A stretch of 64,000 bases of DNA from Pelagibacteraceae bacterium (GTDB lineage: Bacteria > Pseudomonadota > Alphaproteobacteria > HIMB59 > GCA-002718135). The position numbers were made by a program, and so were the translations under genes. The stretch covers positions 1 through 64,000 of the forward strand of contig PBDW01000007.1 in NCBI GenBank assembly GCA_002717485.1, in the 5' to 3' direction. Below, one piece after another: positions 44,125 to 52,834 of this stretch (the stretch's first letter is position 1; each line of letters begins with the position of its first letter). Under the pieces are notes generated by a model. It had not been told where the DNA came from, made no database searches, and saw nothing but the letters and a program-made list of their open reading frames with translations.

Positions 44125-44997
44125 ATGTCTTACAAGAGAAAAGAAAAAATAATTACTGTTGGATATGGTAATGTAAATAAAGTGACTGTTGGAGGCTTAA
44201 ATCCTTTAATTTTTATAGGCGGCCCTTGCGCCATTGAAAGCCAAGAACATTCTATTAAGATGGCTGAGTTAATTGGAAAGATCTGTGAGAAAGTTGGCAT
44301 TTCATGGATATACAAATCATGTTACGATAAAGATTGCAGATCATCACCAGAAAGTTTTCATGGACTTGGAATAGAGGGAGGACTAAAAATCTTGGAAAAG
44401 GTGCGTAATGAAATTGGCGTACCAGTCGTTTCAGATTTTTCTGATCCTGCGTGGGCTGAAAAGACAGGAGAAATTTGCGATATGGTTCAAATTCCTGCTT
44501 ATCTCTGTAGACAAACTTCTATTTTACGATCAGCAGCTAAAACTAATCGTCCAATACATTTAAAAAAAGGACAGTTTATGAGTCCTTGGAATATGAAAAA
44601 TTCTGTACAGAAGATAGAATCTAATGGAAATTCACAAATTATTTTATCTGATAGGGGCACTTTTTTTGGATACAATATGCTTGTAAATGATATGAGGTGT
44701 TTTCCGATAATGGCTGAAACAGGATATCCAGTATGCTTTGATGCAACTCACTCAATTCAACTTCCAACATCAATGGGTAATATATCAGGCGGGCAAAGAG
44801 AATTCATACCATATCTTGTTAGATCTGCAGTTGCATGTGGAGTTAACGCTTTATTTATGGAAGTGCATGATGACCCGGATAATGCTTTATCAGACTCAAA
44901 TACAGTATTGCATATTGATATGCTTCAGAATATTTTATACCAAGCTAAAGAAATGCATGAAATGAGATTAGAATTGTCAAAGAAATATGAGGAATAG
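44125..44997 (+). CDS. kdsA: 3-deoxy-8-phosphooctulonate synthase-like enzyme
   Basis: 290 residues. The family is clear from IGGPCAIES (32-40), KKGQFMSPWNM, LSDRGTFFGYN, FDATHSIQLP, FMEVHDDP and LSDSNT. Cys35 marks the metal-dependent class. The normally strict KANRSS signature reads KDCRSS and the preceding ASFD reads SCYD, so it is a divergent member that may accept a different phosphorylated aldose. It condenses PEP with the aldose phosphate. It heads a block with a KdsD-type CBS fragment, an aldolase, two SDRs and KdsB. Confidence 0.87.
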   Translation: MSYKRKEKIITVGYGNVNKVTVGGLNPLIFIGGPCAIESQEHSIKMAELIGKICEKVGISWIYKSCYDKDCRSSPESFHGLGIEGGLKILEKVRNEIGVPVVSDFSDPAWAEKTGEICDMVQIPAYLCRQTSILRSAAKTNRPIHLKKGQFMSPWNMKNSVQKIESNGNSQIILSDRGTFFGYNMLVNDMRCFPIMAETGYPVCFDATHSIQLPTSMGNISGGQREFIPYLVRSAVACGVNALFMEVHDDPDNALSDSNTVLHIDMLQNILYQAKEMHEMRLELSKKYEE

Positions 44998-45003
44998 TTA
45001 TTA

Positions 45004-45420
45004 ATGAATGCAAATGAAATTAGTGTAAAAGACGTTATGCTTACTACTGAAAATTTCCCTGTAATTAATAAAAATACTTTATTTAAGGAATCACTTGAAC
45101 ATATGAATAAAACAAATTTGGGAATTGCTTGCGTTGTTGATGAAAGAAATAAATTATTAGGTATTATAACGGACGGTGACGTTCGTCGTAATCTTTTAAA
45201 AGTTCAAAAACCCATATCAGCTTTTTTTGTAGACGATGTGGTTTCTCACTGTGTTAAAAATCCAATTACAATACTACCTGATGATAAACTTAATTATGCA
45301 GTAAAAATTATGGGGGAAAAGAAGGTTTGGGACTTACCTGTAGTTAATAATGATGGAATTTTGGTTGGTCTGCTTCATCTTCATCAAGCTATTAAGAAAT
45401 TACTAGAAAAAGATATATAA
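45004..45420 (+). CDS. Stand-alone CBS-domain pair resembling the C-terminal half of KdsD
   Basis: 138 residues forming two CBS motifs: LGIACVVDERNKLLGIITDGD plus VRR, and WDLPVVNNDGILVGLLHLHQAI. The LLHLH ending and GDVRR are characteristic of the regulatory tail of arabinose-5-phosphate isomerase (KdsD/KpsF). The sugar-isomerase (SIS) half is absent and only 6 bases separate the gene from kdsA, so this is not a simple frameshift. It may bind a nucleotide sugar or adenine nucleotide and regulate a neighbour; CMP-Kdo is one possibility. Confidence 0.78.
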   Translation: MNANEISVKDVMLTTENFPVINKNTLFKESLEHMNKTNLGIACVVDERNKLLGIITDGDVRRNLLKVQKPISAFFVDDVVSHCVKNPITILPDDKLNYAVKIMGEKKVWDLPVVNNDGILVGLLHLHQAIKKLLEKDI

Positions 45421-45424
45421 AATT

Positions 45425-46204
45425 ATGAACTATCAAAAACGTTTAGAACTTAAAAATAAACTTAGAAATCGAGAAAGATTGTTTGCAGCCTGGGTATCGT
45501 ATTCCGAAACTTCAATTACGGAAACTTTTAGTAATGCTGATTTTGATTTTATAGCTATTGATATGGAACATTCAACAATTTCATTTGAGCAGGCAAAACA
45601 TATCATTGCTGCTAGTCAGGGCAATGGAATACCCTGCTTGCCTAGACCGGTCTCTCATTCAAATGATGTTTTTAAACCGCTACTCGATAGCGGATCAGAT
45701 GGTTTTTTGATATCAACAGTAGATACATCTGAACACGTTAGAAACATTATTAATATATTAAAATATCCACCTACAGGTAAAAGAACTTATGGTTTAAACA
45801 GAGCCCAGGATTATGGTTTTGGCTCAGAGCAATATTTTAAAAAATGGAACGAAACTTCATCAATTATAATTCAAGTCGAAAGCAAGGAATCTGTTAAAAA
45901 TATAAATGATCTTTTAGGTTTTGATGAAGTTGATGGTGTAATGATAGGCCCTTATGATTTGTCAGGATCTCTTGGAGTTTCAGGTCAAACAGATCATCAT
46001 TTAGTCATTGAAGCATCAAAAAAAGTTATTAATGCATGTAAAAAATATGGAAAAAGTTGTGGAACACAAATTGCTGATGTAACTGATAGCAAAGTTAATG
46101 AAACCTTTGACCTTGGTTATAACTTTGCGATTTTAAGTTCTGATTTATTCATACTTTGGAAGTGGACAGAAAATATTAACAAAATAATTAAATCAAAACG
46201 TTGA
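45425..46204 (+). CDS. HpcH/HpaI family pyruvate-type aldolase
   Basis: 259 residues. The class II HpcH/HpaI fold is indicated by FAAWVSYSE, FIAIDMEHSTISFEQ, LPRPVSHSN, IIQVESKESV (metal-binding Glu) and MIGPYDLSGSLG (metal-binding Asp). These enzymes make or cleave 2-keto-3-deoxy acids from pyruvate or similar and an aldehyde. Inside a Kdo-like block it could build or trim a keto-deoxy sugar acid. It overlaps the next gene's TTG start by 4 bases. Confidence 0.87.
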   Translation: MNYQKRLELKNKLRNRERLFAAWVSYSETSITETFSNADFDFIAIDMEHSTISFEQAKHIIAASQGNGIPCLPRPVSHSNDVFKPLLDSGSDGFLISTVDTSEHVRNIINILKYPPTGKRTYGLNRAQDYGFGSEQYFKKWNETSSIIIQVESKESVKNINDLLGFDEVDGVMIGPYDLSGSLGVSGQTDHHLVIEASKKVINACKKYGKSCGTQIADVTDSKVNETFDLGYNFAILSSDLFILWKWTENINKIIKSKR

Positions 46205-46986
46205 GTAATTATATAAATAAAATCTTTAATTTAGAAAATAAAGTTGCAGTTGTTATAGGTGGAGGCGGGCATCTGTGTGGAGAGATGGCTCAGTCATTAG
46301 CAAAGGCTAAATGCAATGTTGCTATACTAGATATAAATTTAAAAAAGGCAAAAAAGGTAAAGAAATCAATAGATGATCTAAAGTATAAAATAAAAACTGC
46401 CGCTATAGAAATTGATGTTACAAAAAAATCTAGTCATATAAGGGCATACAAAAAAGTATTAAAATATTTTAAACATATTGATATTTTAATAAATGGTGCA
46501 GGCATAAATTCTCCTGAACCTTTTTTTGATATTACTGAAAAAGGTTGGAAATCTGTTATAGATTCTCAGGTGACAGGTACTTTTTTTGCATGTCAAATAT
46601 TTGGAAAATATATGGTTAAAAGAGGTAAGGGTTCTATAATTAACATTTCTTCTGCTTCTGCAAATCCTCCTTTGTCTAAAGCTTTTGCATATTCAGTATC
46701 TAAGTCAGGTATTAAGAATCTTACCCAGAATCTAGCACGTGAATGGGGAACTAAAGGTGTCAGGGTTAATGCTTTAAGACCAGGATTCTTTCCAACAGAA
46801 TGGAATAAAAAAAATTTCATAACAAAACAAAGGGAAAAAGCTATTATTAAACATACTCCAATGTCTAGATTTGGAAAGCCTTCCGAGCTTACAGGAGCGG
46901 TATTATGGTTAAGCTCAGATTCATCTAGTTTTGTAACAGGTTCAGAAATTTTTGTTGACGGCGGTTTCTCAGCAATGACAATATAA
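46201..46986 (+). CDS. Short-chain dehydrogenase/reductase
   Basis: 261 residues from a TTG start. Cofactor motif GGGGHLCG (about 18-25), LINGAGIN, ISSASANPP, catalytic YSVSK and the ending VTGSEIFVDGGF. The glycine motif GGGHLC is unusual, and the protein resembles gluconate 5-dehydrogenase-like or PtmA-like SDRs. It lies between the HpcH aldolase and another SDR, so the two SDRs probably carry out oxidation and reduction steps on a keto-deoxy sugar acid or its precursor. Confidence 0.83.
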   Translation: MSNYINKIFNLENKVAVVIGGGGHLCGEMAQSLAKAKCNVAILDINLKKAKKVKKSIDDLKYKIKTAAIEIDVTKKSSHIRAYKKVLKYFKHIDILINGAGINSPEPFFDITEKGWKSVIDSQVTGTFFACQIFGKYMVKRGKGSIINISSASANPPLSKAFAYSVSKSGIKNLTQNLAREWGTKGVRVNALRPGFFPTEWNKKNFITKQREKAIIKHTPMSRFGKPSELTGAVLWLSSDSSSFVTGSEIFVDGGFSAMTI

Positions 46987-47005
46987 ACAAAAGGATTATA
47001 ATAAT

Positions 47006-47752
47006 ATGAAATCAATTGTTATAACAGGAGGAAGCAAGGGGATAGGATTGTCAATAACTAAAGCATTTTTAAATGCAGGCTATTATGTGGTTATTGGCTC
47101 TAGAAATGGAATTGAAATTAATGATGAAATTAAAAATAATTTTTCTTCCATTAAAATGGATGCATCTAATGTTTATGGTCATGAAATTCTTGTTAATGAA
47201 GCAATAAAAAAGACAGGACAATTAGATGCGTATATTAATAATGCAGGATTTTCGGAATGGAGACCAATAAATAAAATTGATAATAATTTTTTAGATAATA
47301 TATTTAAAGTTAATCTTTATTCAGCTTTCTGGGGATGCCAAGTAGCCTCTAAAAATTTTGGAAATAATGGAGGTGTTATAATTAATATATCAAGTATTGC
47401 TGGAAAAAGAGGCTCGACTAATAATTCAGCTTATAGCGCAACAAAATTTGGCATGAATGCATTGACTCAATCTTTGGCAAAAGAGCTTGGTAATAAAAAA
47501 ATTAGAATTAATTCATTATGTCCAGTGTTGATTGATACAGAAGGATTGAATGAAGCGCTTAAAAGTGAATATTCTCCTGCCGCAGGAGATTCAAAAGAAT
47601 TTTTTTCAAATTTTATAAAAAACCAATCGGCTCTTAATAGACTGCCGTCATCTAAAGAAGTAGCTGATATGTGTGTATTTCTGGCATCTGATTCTGCAAC
47701 AGCAGTTACAGGACAGTGTATAAATGTAGATTGTGGTGTATTTCCTCAGTGA
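47006..47752 (+). CDS. Short-chain dehydrogenase/reductase
   Basis: 248 residues. TGGSKGIG (7-14), NNAGF, INISSIAGKRG and the catalytic YSATK are all intact, with the end AVTGQCINVDCGVF. A relatively good ribosome-binding stretch (aaggatt) precedes the ATG, rare in this window. The stop overlaps the GTG start of kdsB by 4 bases. The substrate is unknown; the context points to the Kdo-like pathway. Confidence 0.86.
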   Translation: MKSIVITGGSKGIGLSITKAFLNAGYYVVIGSRNGIEINDEIKNNFSSIKMDASNVYGHEILVNEAIKKTGQLDAYINNAGFSEWRPINKIDNNFLDNIFKVNLYSAFWGCQVASKNFGNNGGVIINISSIAGKRGSTNNSAYSATKFGMNALTQSLAKELGNKKIRINSLCPVLIDTEGLNEALKSEYSPAAGDSKEFFSNFIKNQSALNRLPSSKEVADMCVFLASDSATAVTGQCINVDCGVFPQ

Positions 47753-48519
47753 GAATAGTAGGAGTTATTCCAGCACATCTTGCATCAGTCAGGTTTCCAA
47801 ATAAGATTTTGTTAGATATTCTCGGTATTCCGATGATAGAACATGTTCGTAGAAGGGCTCTTTTATGTAATTTATTTGATGAGGTATACGTAACAACTTG
47901 TGATAGAAAAATTTCAGAAGTTGTAAAAAAGTATGGGGGCAGAATAATAAAGTCATCAAATAAACACTCTAACGGAACTAGTAGAGTCGCTCAAGCAATT
48001 GAAAAAATTTCTTGCTCTCACGTAGTAATATTGCAAGGTGATGAACCTCTTATAGATCCAGAAAATATTGAAACATTAATTAATTCAATTAAAAAAAATA
48101 AGAATTTTAGCTCATGGAATTTAACAGGTCCGATTAAAAATAGAAAAGAATTAAATAAAGAATCTTTCGTTAAATGTAAGGTAGCTAGAAATAACAACAT
48201 AAAATTACTTTTTCGAAAAAAAAAATTATTTAAAAATCAATTACAGTCTGAAGATAACATTAGAAAAATATTAGGAGTTATAGCATTTAAAAAATCCTTT
48301 CTTAAAAAAATTGTGAGGATGCCAGTCACACTTAATGAAAAAAAATATTTAATAGAGCAGAGTAGGATTGTTGAAAATAATTTTAAGTTAAAATCTGTTC
48401 CAATAAAGGTAAGTTTACCTTCTATAAACGAACCTGGAGATGAAAAAATTGTTTTAAAAGTTTTGAAGAATAATAAAAAACAGAATAAACTTTATAAAAA
48501 AACATTAAAAAACATATAA
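47749..48519 (+). CDS. kdsB: 3-deoxy-manno-octulosonate cytidylyltransferase-like enzyme
   Basis: 256 residues from GTG 47749, overlapping the SDR stop; a longer frame from 47716 lacks homology in its first 11 residues. GVIPAHLASVRFPNK (the IPAR.ASTR.PGK equivalent), DEVYVTTCDRK, NGTSRVAQAI and VILQGDEPLID are KdsB hallmarks. The Arg of IPAR is His here (IPAHL), a possible specificity change. It would activate the product of the upstream KdsA-like enzyme as a CMP-sugar. Confidence 0.87.
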   Translation: MRIVGVIPAHLASVRFPNKILLDILGIPMIEHVRRRALLCNLFDEVYVTTCDRKISEVVKKYGGRIIKSSNKHSNGTSRVAQAIEKISCSHVVILQGDEPLIDPENIETLINSIKKNKNFSSWNLTGPIKNRKELNKESFVKCKVARNNNIKLLFRKKKLFKNQLQSEDNIRKILGVIAFKKSFLKKIVRMPVTLNEKKYLIEQSRIVENNFKLKSVPIKVSLPSINEPGDEKIVLKVLKNNKKQNKLYKKTLKNI

Positions 48520-48529
48520 TTATTAAATT

Positions 48530-50047
48530 TTGAACGAATACCAATATAATAAAATTTGCAACGTAAGCGACAAATTGCTGTTATCAAGAGATTCATCCGT
48601 TAATAGAATTTCTATTCCCTTTTTGCATATTGTTAGCGAACATCCTGAAGATTTAAAGGATTATAAACCTCTGTTTAAAAAATCTAAAAGTTCAAAAATT
48701 ATAAGAATTACAGTTAATTTAAAAAACAAAATTCAATATTTAAAATCTTTTTTAAAATTATTTTTTTGTTTTTTTCATAAGCAAGATTATTGGAAGATAA
48801 ATTTTAAAAATATAAAAAATCCAATTAACATTATTCTAATATCACATTTTATAAATATTAAGCAAACTCAAGAAAATGATGATTTGTATTTTGATAATAT
48901 TCCAAAAATTATGAATCAAAACAATAAAAAATGTATTTTAATACTAATAAATCATACGAAAATTAAACCTCAAGTAATAGTAAAAAATTGGAAAAAAAAT
49001 GGGACTCCAATACTAATACTTTCAAAATCTCTTAATTTTTCTAATGAATTACAAATAATTTATAGATGTATTTCGGAAATATCTCGGTTAAAAAAATTAG
49101 GTAAGATAAGTTTTAAGAATTTTGATAAAGAATTTATTAATCTCACAACTAATAAAATATTAAATGAAACTACTATGCTTTCTTTAAGACTAAACTTACA
49201 ATTAAAGAAAATTGTTAAAGAATACCAACCAAAAACTATAGTCACTACATTTGAAGGTAACGCATGGGAAAGAGTTGCATTTTATTCTGCAAGAACTGCA
49301 ATACCTTCAATAAAATGTATAGGATACCAACATTCTAGAATATTTAAATTACAACATTCTTTTAAAAGAAAATTACGTCCTATCTACAATCCAGATTATA
49401 TAATAACTGCAGGTTTTACTGGCCAAAAGATATTAAAAAAATTCTATAATAAAAAAAATATTATTTGCGTTGGCAGTCACAGATTAAAACAATTTAACTC
49501 TAAAAAATTAAGTAAAAAATTAATTAATAAAAAATCTGTTTTAAGGTGTTGTGTTTTACCCGAAGGTTATATTACTGAAGCATTTAAACTTTTTAATTTT
49601 TCACTTAAATGTGCAATAATGTATCCTGAAATTGAATTTGTTTGGAGGTTGCATCCTCATATAGAATTTAAAGATATATTTAACAAATATAACATTTTTA
49701 AAAAACTACCTAAAAATATTATTATTTCAAATAAAAGCTTTGATTATGATTTAAAAAGATGTGATTGGACATTATATAGAGGAACAACTGCAGTAATTCA
49801 ATCGGTATTATATGGATTAAGACCCATTTATTTTAAAATAAACGGAGAATTACCCATTGATACATTATTTGAAATAAAAAAATGGAAGGTAGAAGTAATT
49901 AAACCGGAAGAGATTTCAAAGATTATTAATCATAAACAATTACAAAATAAAAAATTAAATAGTTGCAAGAAAAGTGCTCAAAATTATTGTAAAAGTTATT
50001 TTAAAAATTTTAATTTAATTAACTTCAAAAAAATAATTAATTCTTAA
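48530..50047 (+). CDS. Large GT-B-like protein, putative ulosonate transferase
   Basis: 505 residues from a TTG start. GT-B features include TIVTTFEGNAWERVAFYSAR and KCIGYQHSRIFKLQHS at the end of the N-terminal domain, and FVWRLHPHIEF (HP motif) and DWTLYRGTTAVIQSVLYGLRP in the C-terminal domain. It directly follows kdsB, so a CMP-Kdo-like donor is plausible. It is very basic and Lys/Asn-rich. The family is not named with confidence. Confidence 0.62.
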   Translation: MNEYQYNKICNVSDKLLLSRDSSVNRISIPFLHIVSEHPEDLKDYKPLFKKSKSSKIIRITVNLKNKIQYLKSFLKLFFCFFHKQDYWKINFKNIKNPINIILISHFINIKQTQENDDLYFDNIPKIMNQNNKKCILILINHTKIKPQVIVKNWKKNGTPILILSKSLNFSNELQIIYRCISEISRLKKLGKISFKNFDKEFINLTTNKILNETTMLSLRLNLQLKKIVKEYQPKTIVTTFEGNAWERVAFYSARTAIPSIKCIGYQHSRIFKLQHSFKRKLRPIYNPDYIITAGFTGQKILKKFYNKKNIICVGSHRLKQFNSKKLSKKLINKKSVLRCCVLPEGYITEAFKLFNFSLKCAIMYPEIEFVWRLHPHIEFKDIFNKYNIFKKLPKNIIISNKSFDYDLKRCDWTLYRGTTAVIQSVLYGLRPIYFKINGELPIDTLFEIKKWKVEVIKPEEISKIINHKQLQNKKLNSCKKSAQNYCKSYFKNFNLINFKKIINS

Positions 50048-50860
50048 ATGTATAATCCCAGTACTGATATTTTTTTTTCAATTATAATTTGCTGTTATAA
50101 TTCAGAAAAATACTTAAAAGAAACAATAGAAAGTATAATTGAGCAGACTCATAAAAATTGGGAAATTGTAGCTATAAATGATGGATCTACCGATCAAACT
50201 GAAAAAATATTACTAGAATACTCAACAAAAAATTTTCCTCTAATATACAGAAAACAACCAAATCGTGGATTTGCATTTGCTAGAAATGAAGCTATAAAAT
50301 TATCGAGCAGTGAGTGGATAGTCATTATTGATCACGATGATATTTGTATGCCAGATAGGCTAGAAATTCACGCTAAACAAATTAAGCAAAATCCTAATTC
50401 TAAATTATTTTTTGGCGATACAATTCACTTTAATAATAAAAATGAAATTATAAGAAAAAATTTTGATATTTTTAATTTTGAAAACATAAATTTAAATGCT
50501 GGCAATGCATCTGTTTCATTGCTCAAAGAGGGCTGCTTTATTGATTCTGAATCAGTAGTTTTTAATAAACACGCTGCTTTAAGAGTAGGAAATTTTAATA
50601 CAAAATATAAATATGTAGCTGATTATGATTTCTTCATCAAAATGGGTAGAATATATGAATTTAATTACACCACTCAAATAGTGTCAAAATGGAGAATTCA
50701 CGATCAACAAGCGACAATAAAATTAGAAAAAGAACATACCAATGAGCTTATAAGGGTTTTGTCATTAAATATTTTATCAAAATCAACCCCTGTGTATCTA
50801 AAATTTCTATTATCTATTAGAATTATTAAACAGATAATAAAAGGAATTATAAAAAAATAA
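50048..50860 (+). CDS. Glycosyltransferase family 2
   Basis: 270 residues. The GT2 fold starts FSIIICCYNSEKYL, with INDGSTDQT, NRGFAFARNEAIKL and the metal motif DHDD (about 93-96), then a late WRIHDQQAT segment typical of GT2 enzymes in LPS loci. There is a short basic C-terminus and no membrane anchor. The ATG directly abuts the preceding stop. Donor and acceptor unknown. Confidence 0.9.
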   Translation: MYNPSTDIFFSIIICCYNSEKYLKETIESIIEQTHKNWEIVAINDGSTDQTEKILLEYSTKNFPLIYRKQPNRGFAFARNEAIKLSSSEWIVIIDHDDICMPDRLEIHAKQIKQNPNSKLFFGDTIHFNNKNEIIRKNFDIFNFENINLNAGNASVSLLKEGCFIDSESVVFNKHAALRVGNFNTKYKYVADYDFFIKMGRIYEFNYTTQIVSKWRIHDQQATIKLEKEHTNELIRVLSLNILSKSTPVYLKFLLSIRIIKQIIKGIIKK

Positions 50861-50869
50861 AAAATATTT

Positions 50870-51871
50870 ATGAGTTTTGAAATTTATTCTGGCAATATTA
50901 ACAATTGGAATAATTATATTGTAGATTTACCCAATCATTCCTTTTATCAAATTTTTGAATGGGGCGACTATAGTAAGAGTCAAGGTTGGGAGATTTTAAG
51001 ATTAATTCAATTTAAAGAAAAGAAAATAATTTCAATGTCACAAATACTTTACAAGAAACAATTCGGAGTATATATTTTTTGGCTACCAGGCGGTCCTTCT
51101 GGATCATTAGAAAATTGGTTTGATGAAGTAAGGTCTTTAATTAATGATAGATTTGGATCATTATTTTATTTTAGAGTTAATTCATCATCTTTGTATAATA
51201 ATTCAGTTAAAAAGAAATTAATATTTTTAGGATGGCGCAAACCCTTATTACCTTTCACTAAAGAATTAAGAATGGAACTTGCTTTGAATGATAAACTGGA
51301 AGACATAAAGTCCAGATTTACTTCTAATTGGAGGCATAATTTAAATAGATCAAAAAAGTATGATTTGAAAGTATCAAAAGTTATAAATCCAAATGTTGAT
51401 GAAATGATGAAAATTTATAAAGAGATGGAGAATCTAAAATCATTATCTAAGCAGTATAACAGGGAAGAGGTGGTAAAAATTTTTAAATATATGAATAATA
51501 AAATAGTACTCTATCAATGTAGAAATAAATCGAACATATTATTGTCTTTCAGGGCTATTATTATTAATAAAGATAAAGCATCGGATATTTTAGCAGCGTC
51601 AAGCATTGAAGCTAGAAAAGTTTATGCATCTTACGCAACATTATGGGCTATTATCGAATATTGTGTTTCGCAAAAAGTAAAAACATATGATCTCAGCGGT
51701 GTAGATCCAGAAAAAAATATTGGTGTATATAATTTTAAAAAAGGTACTGGTAGCAAATTAATTAATTGCATTGGAGAATGGGAATACTCAAAAATGAGAT
51801 TTATTAGAATAGCTATTTTTTTTAGACAAATTTCTATCAATTTTCTTAAAATGATTAAATTCATACAGTAA
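50870..51871 (+). CDS. FemAB/peptidoglycan-bridge-like aminoacyltransferase
   Basis: 333 residues with the FemAB layout: YQIFEWGDYSKSQGW near residue 25, FWLPGGPSG, TSNWRHNLNRSKKYDL in the middle (the R..N..K pattern before the second GNAT-like unit), ILAASSIEARKVYASYATLWAIIEY, and YDLSGVDPEKNIGVYNFKKG. FemAB proteins pass amino acids from aminoacyl-tRNA to an acceptor. In glycan loci similar proteins are often annotated as GNAT family acyltransferases. Which acceptor it uses is unknown. Confidence 0.78.
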   Translation: MSFEIYSGNINNWNNYIVDLPNHSFYQIFEWGDYSKSQGWEILRLIQFKEKKIISMSQILYKKQFGVYIFWLPGGPSGSLENWFDEVRSLINDRFGSLFYFRVNSSSLYNNSVKKKLIFLGWRKPLLPFTKELRMELALNDKLEDIKSRFTSNWRHNLNRSKKYDLKVSKVINPNVDEMMKIYKEMENLKSLSKQYNREEVVKIFKYMNNKIVLYQCRNKSNILLSFRAIIINKDKASDILAASSIEARKVYASYATLWAIIEYCVSQKVKTYDLSGVDPEKNIGVYNFKKGTGSKLINCIGEWEYSKMRFIRIAIFFRQISINFLKMIKFIQ

Positions 51872-51877
51872 TTATTT

Positions 51878-52822
51878 ATGATTAAACATTTTTCACATGC
51901 AAGAACTGCATTTAAATATGGCCTAAAAACTCTTAATATTCAAAAAGAAGATGAGATACTGATACCAGATTTTAATTGTGATGTTATGCTGCATCCTTTT
52001 TCTCAGTTAAAAATTAAATACAATTATTATGAAATTGATAATCAATTAAAACCAGATTGGCATAAGCTGGAAAAATTAATTACAGTTAAAACCAAGGCAG
52101 TATTAATGGTACATTATTTTGGACAGCCCCAAAATATTGAAAAGTTTAGAAATTTTTGCAATAAACATAAATTATTTTTAATTGAAGACAATGCCCATGG
52201 TCACGGAGGAAAATTTAATGATAAAATTTTAGGTACTTTTGGAGATATAGGTATTTCATCTCCGAGAAAAATAATAAATACACAATCTGGCGGTATACTA
52301 TTTAATAATACCAAAATAGATTTTAATTTTCCTCAATTACCCCCTTATCCTATTTCAAATAATATGAATATTATAAGAAATTATTTAAATTATTTTCCAA
52401 ATTTTAAATTATTTTTAAAGAAAATTATCAGGAAAAGACCTCTATATGAAGATCCAAAAGCTTTTAGAGAACTTGAAATTTTAGATTATTCTGTTGATGA
52501 AAAATCACAAGAATTATTTAATCTCACTAATTGGGGTAAGATAATTAGAGACAGGCAGATTTGCTATTACAAATGGCAAGATTTTGCATTAAGCAAAGGT
52601 TTAAAGCCAGTGTATGACAATCTTTATCCTTTAGCAAATCCCTGGTGCTTTCCTGCTTATACTAAAAGTAAAGATGAGTCAGCATATTGGTATAAGTGGG
52701 GATGGAAAAATAACAAATTAGTTTTTTCTTGGCCCACTCTACCGAATGAATTAATATATAGGGATTCTTCAACATTAGATCGGTGGAAAAAATTAATTTG
52801 TTTCTCAACTTTATCATTTTAA
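51878..52822 (+). CDS. DegT/DnrJ-family aminotransferase-like protein, short and divergent
   Basis: 314 residues, shorter than the usual 370-400. Family features are EDEILIPDFNCDV, VKTKAVLMVHYFGQP, LIEDNAHGHGG (PLP-ring Asp) and the lysine in SSPRKIINTQSGG, so the PLP site appears intact. The region after residue 155 is remodelled and the C-terminus is truncated relative to ArnB-like enzymes. It may be an aminotransferase for an unusual sugar or a non-aminating relative. Lies between a FemAB-like gene and a deacetylase. Confidence 0.72.
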   Translation: MIKHFSHARTAFKYGLKTLNIQKEDEILIPDFNCDVMLHPFSQLKIKYNYYEIDNQLKPDWHKLEKLITVKTKAVLMVHYFGQPQNIEKFRNFCNKHKLFLIEDNAHGHGGKFNDKILGTFGDIGISSPRKIINTQSGGILFNNTKIDFNFPQLPPYPISNNMNIIRNYLNYFPNFKLFLKKIIRKRPLYEDPKAFRELEILDYSVDEKSQELFNLTNWGKIIRDRQICYYKWQDFALSKGLKPVYDNLYPLANPWCFPAYTKSKDESAYWYKWGWKNNKLVFSWPTLPNELIYRDSSTLDRWKKLICFSTLSF

Positions 52823-52834
52823 TTTTATAGAGAT

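Noticed and set aside
45004-45420. KdsD broken by a frameshift
   Set aside because: Only 6 bases separate this gene from the kdsA stop, and no sugar-isomerase sequence lies upstream in any frame, so the SIS half is missing rather than shifted.
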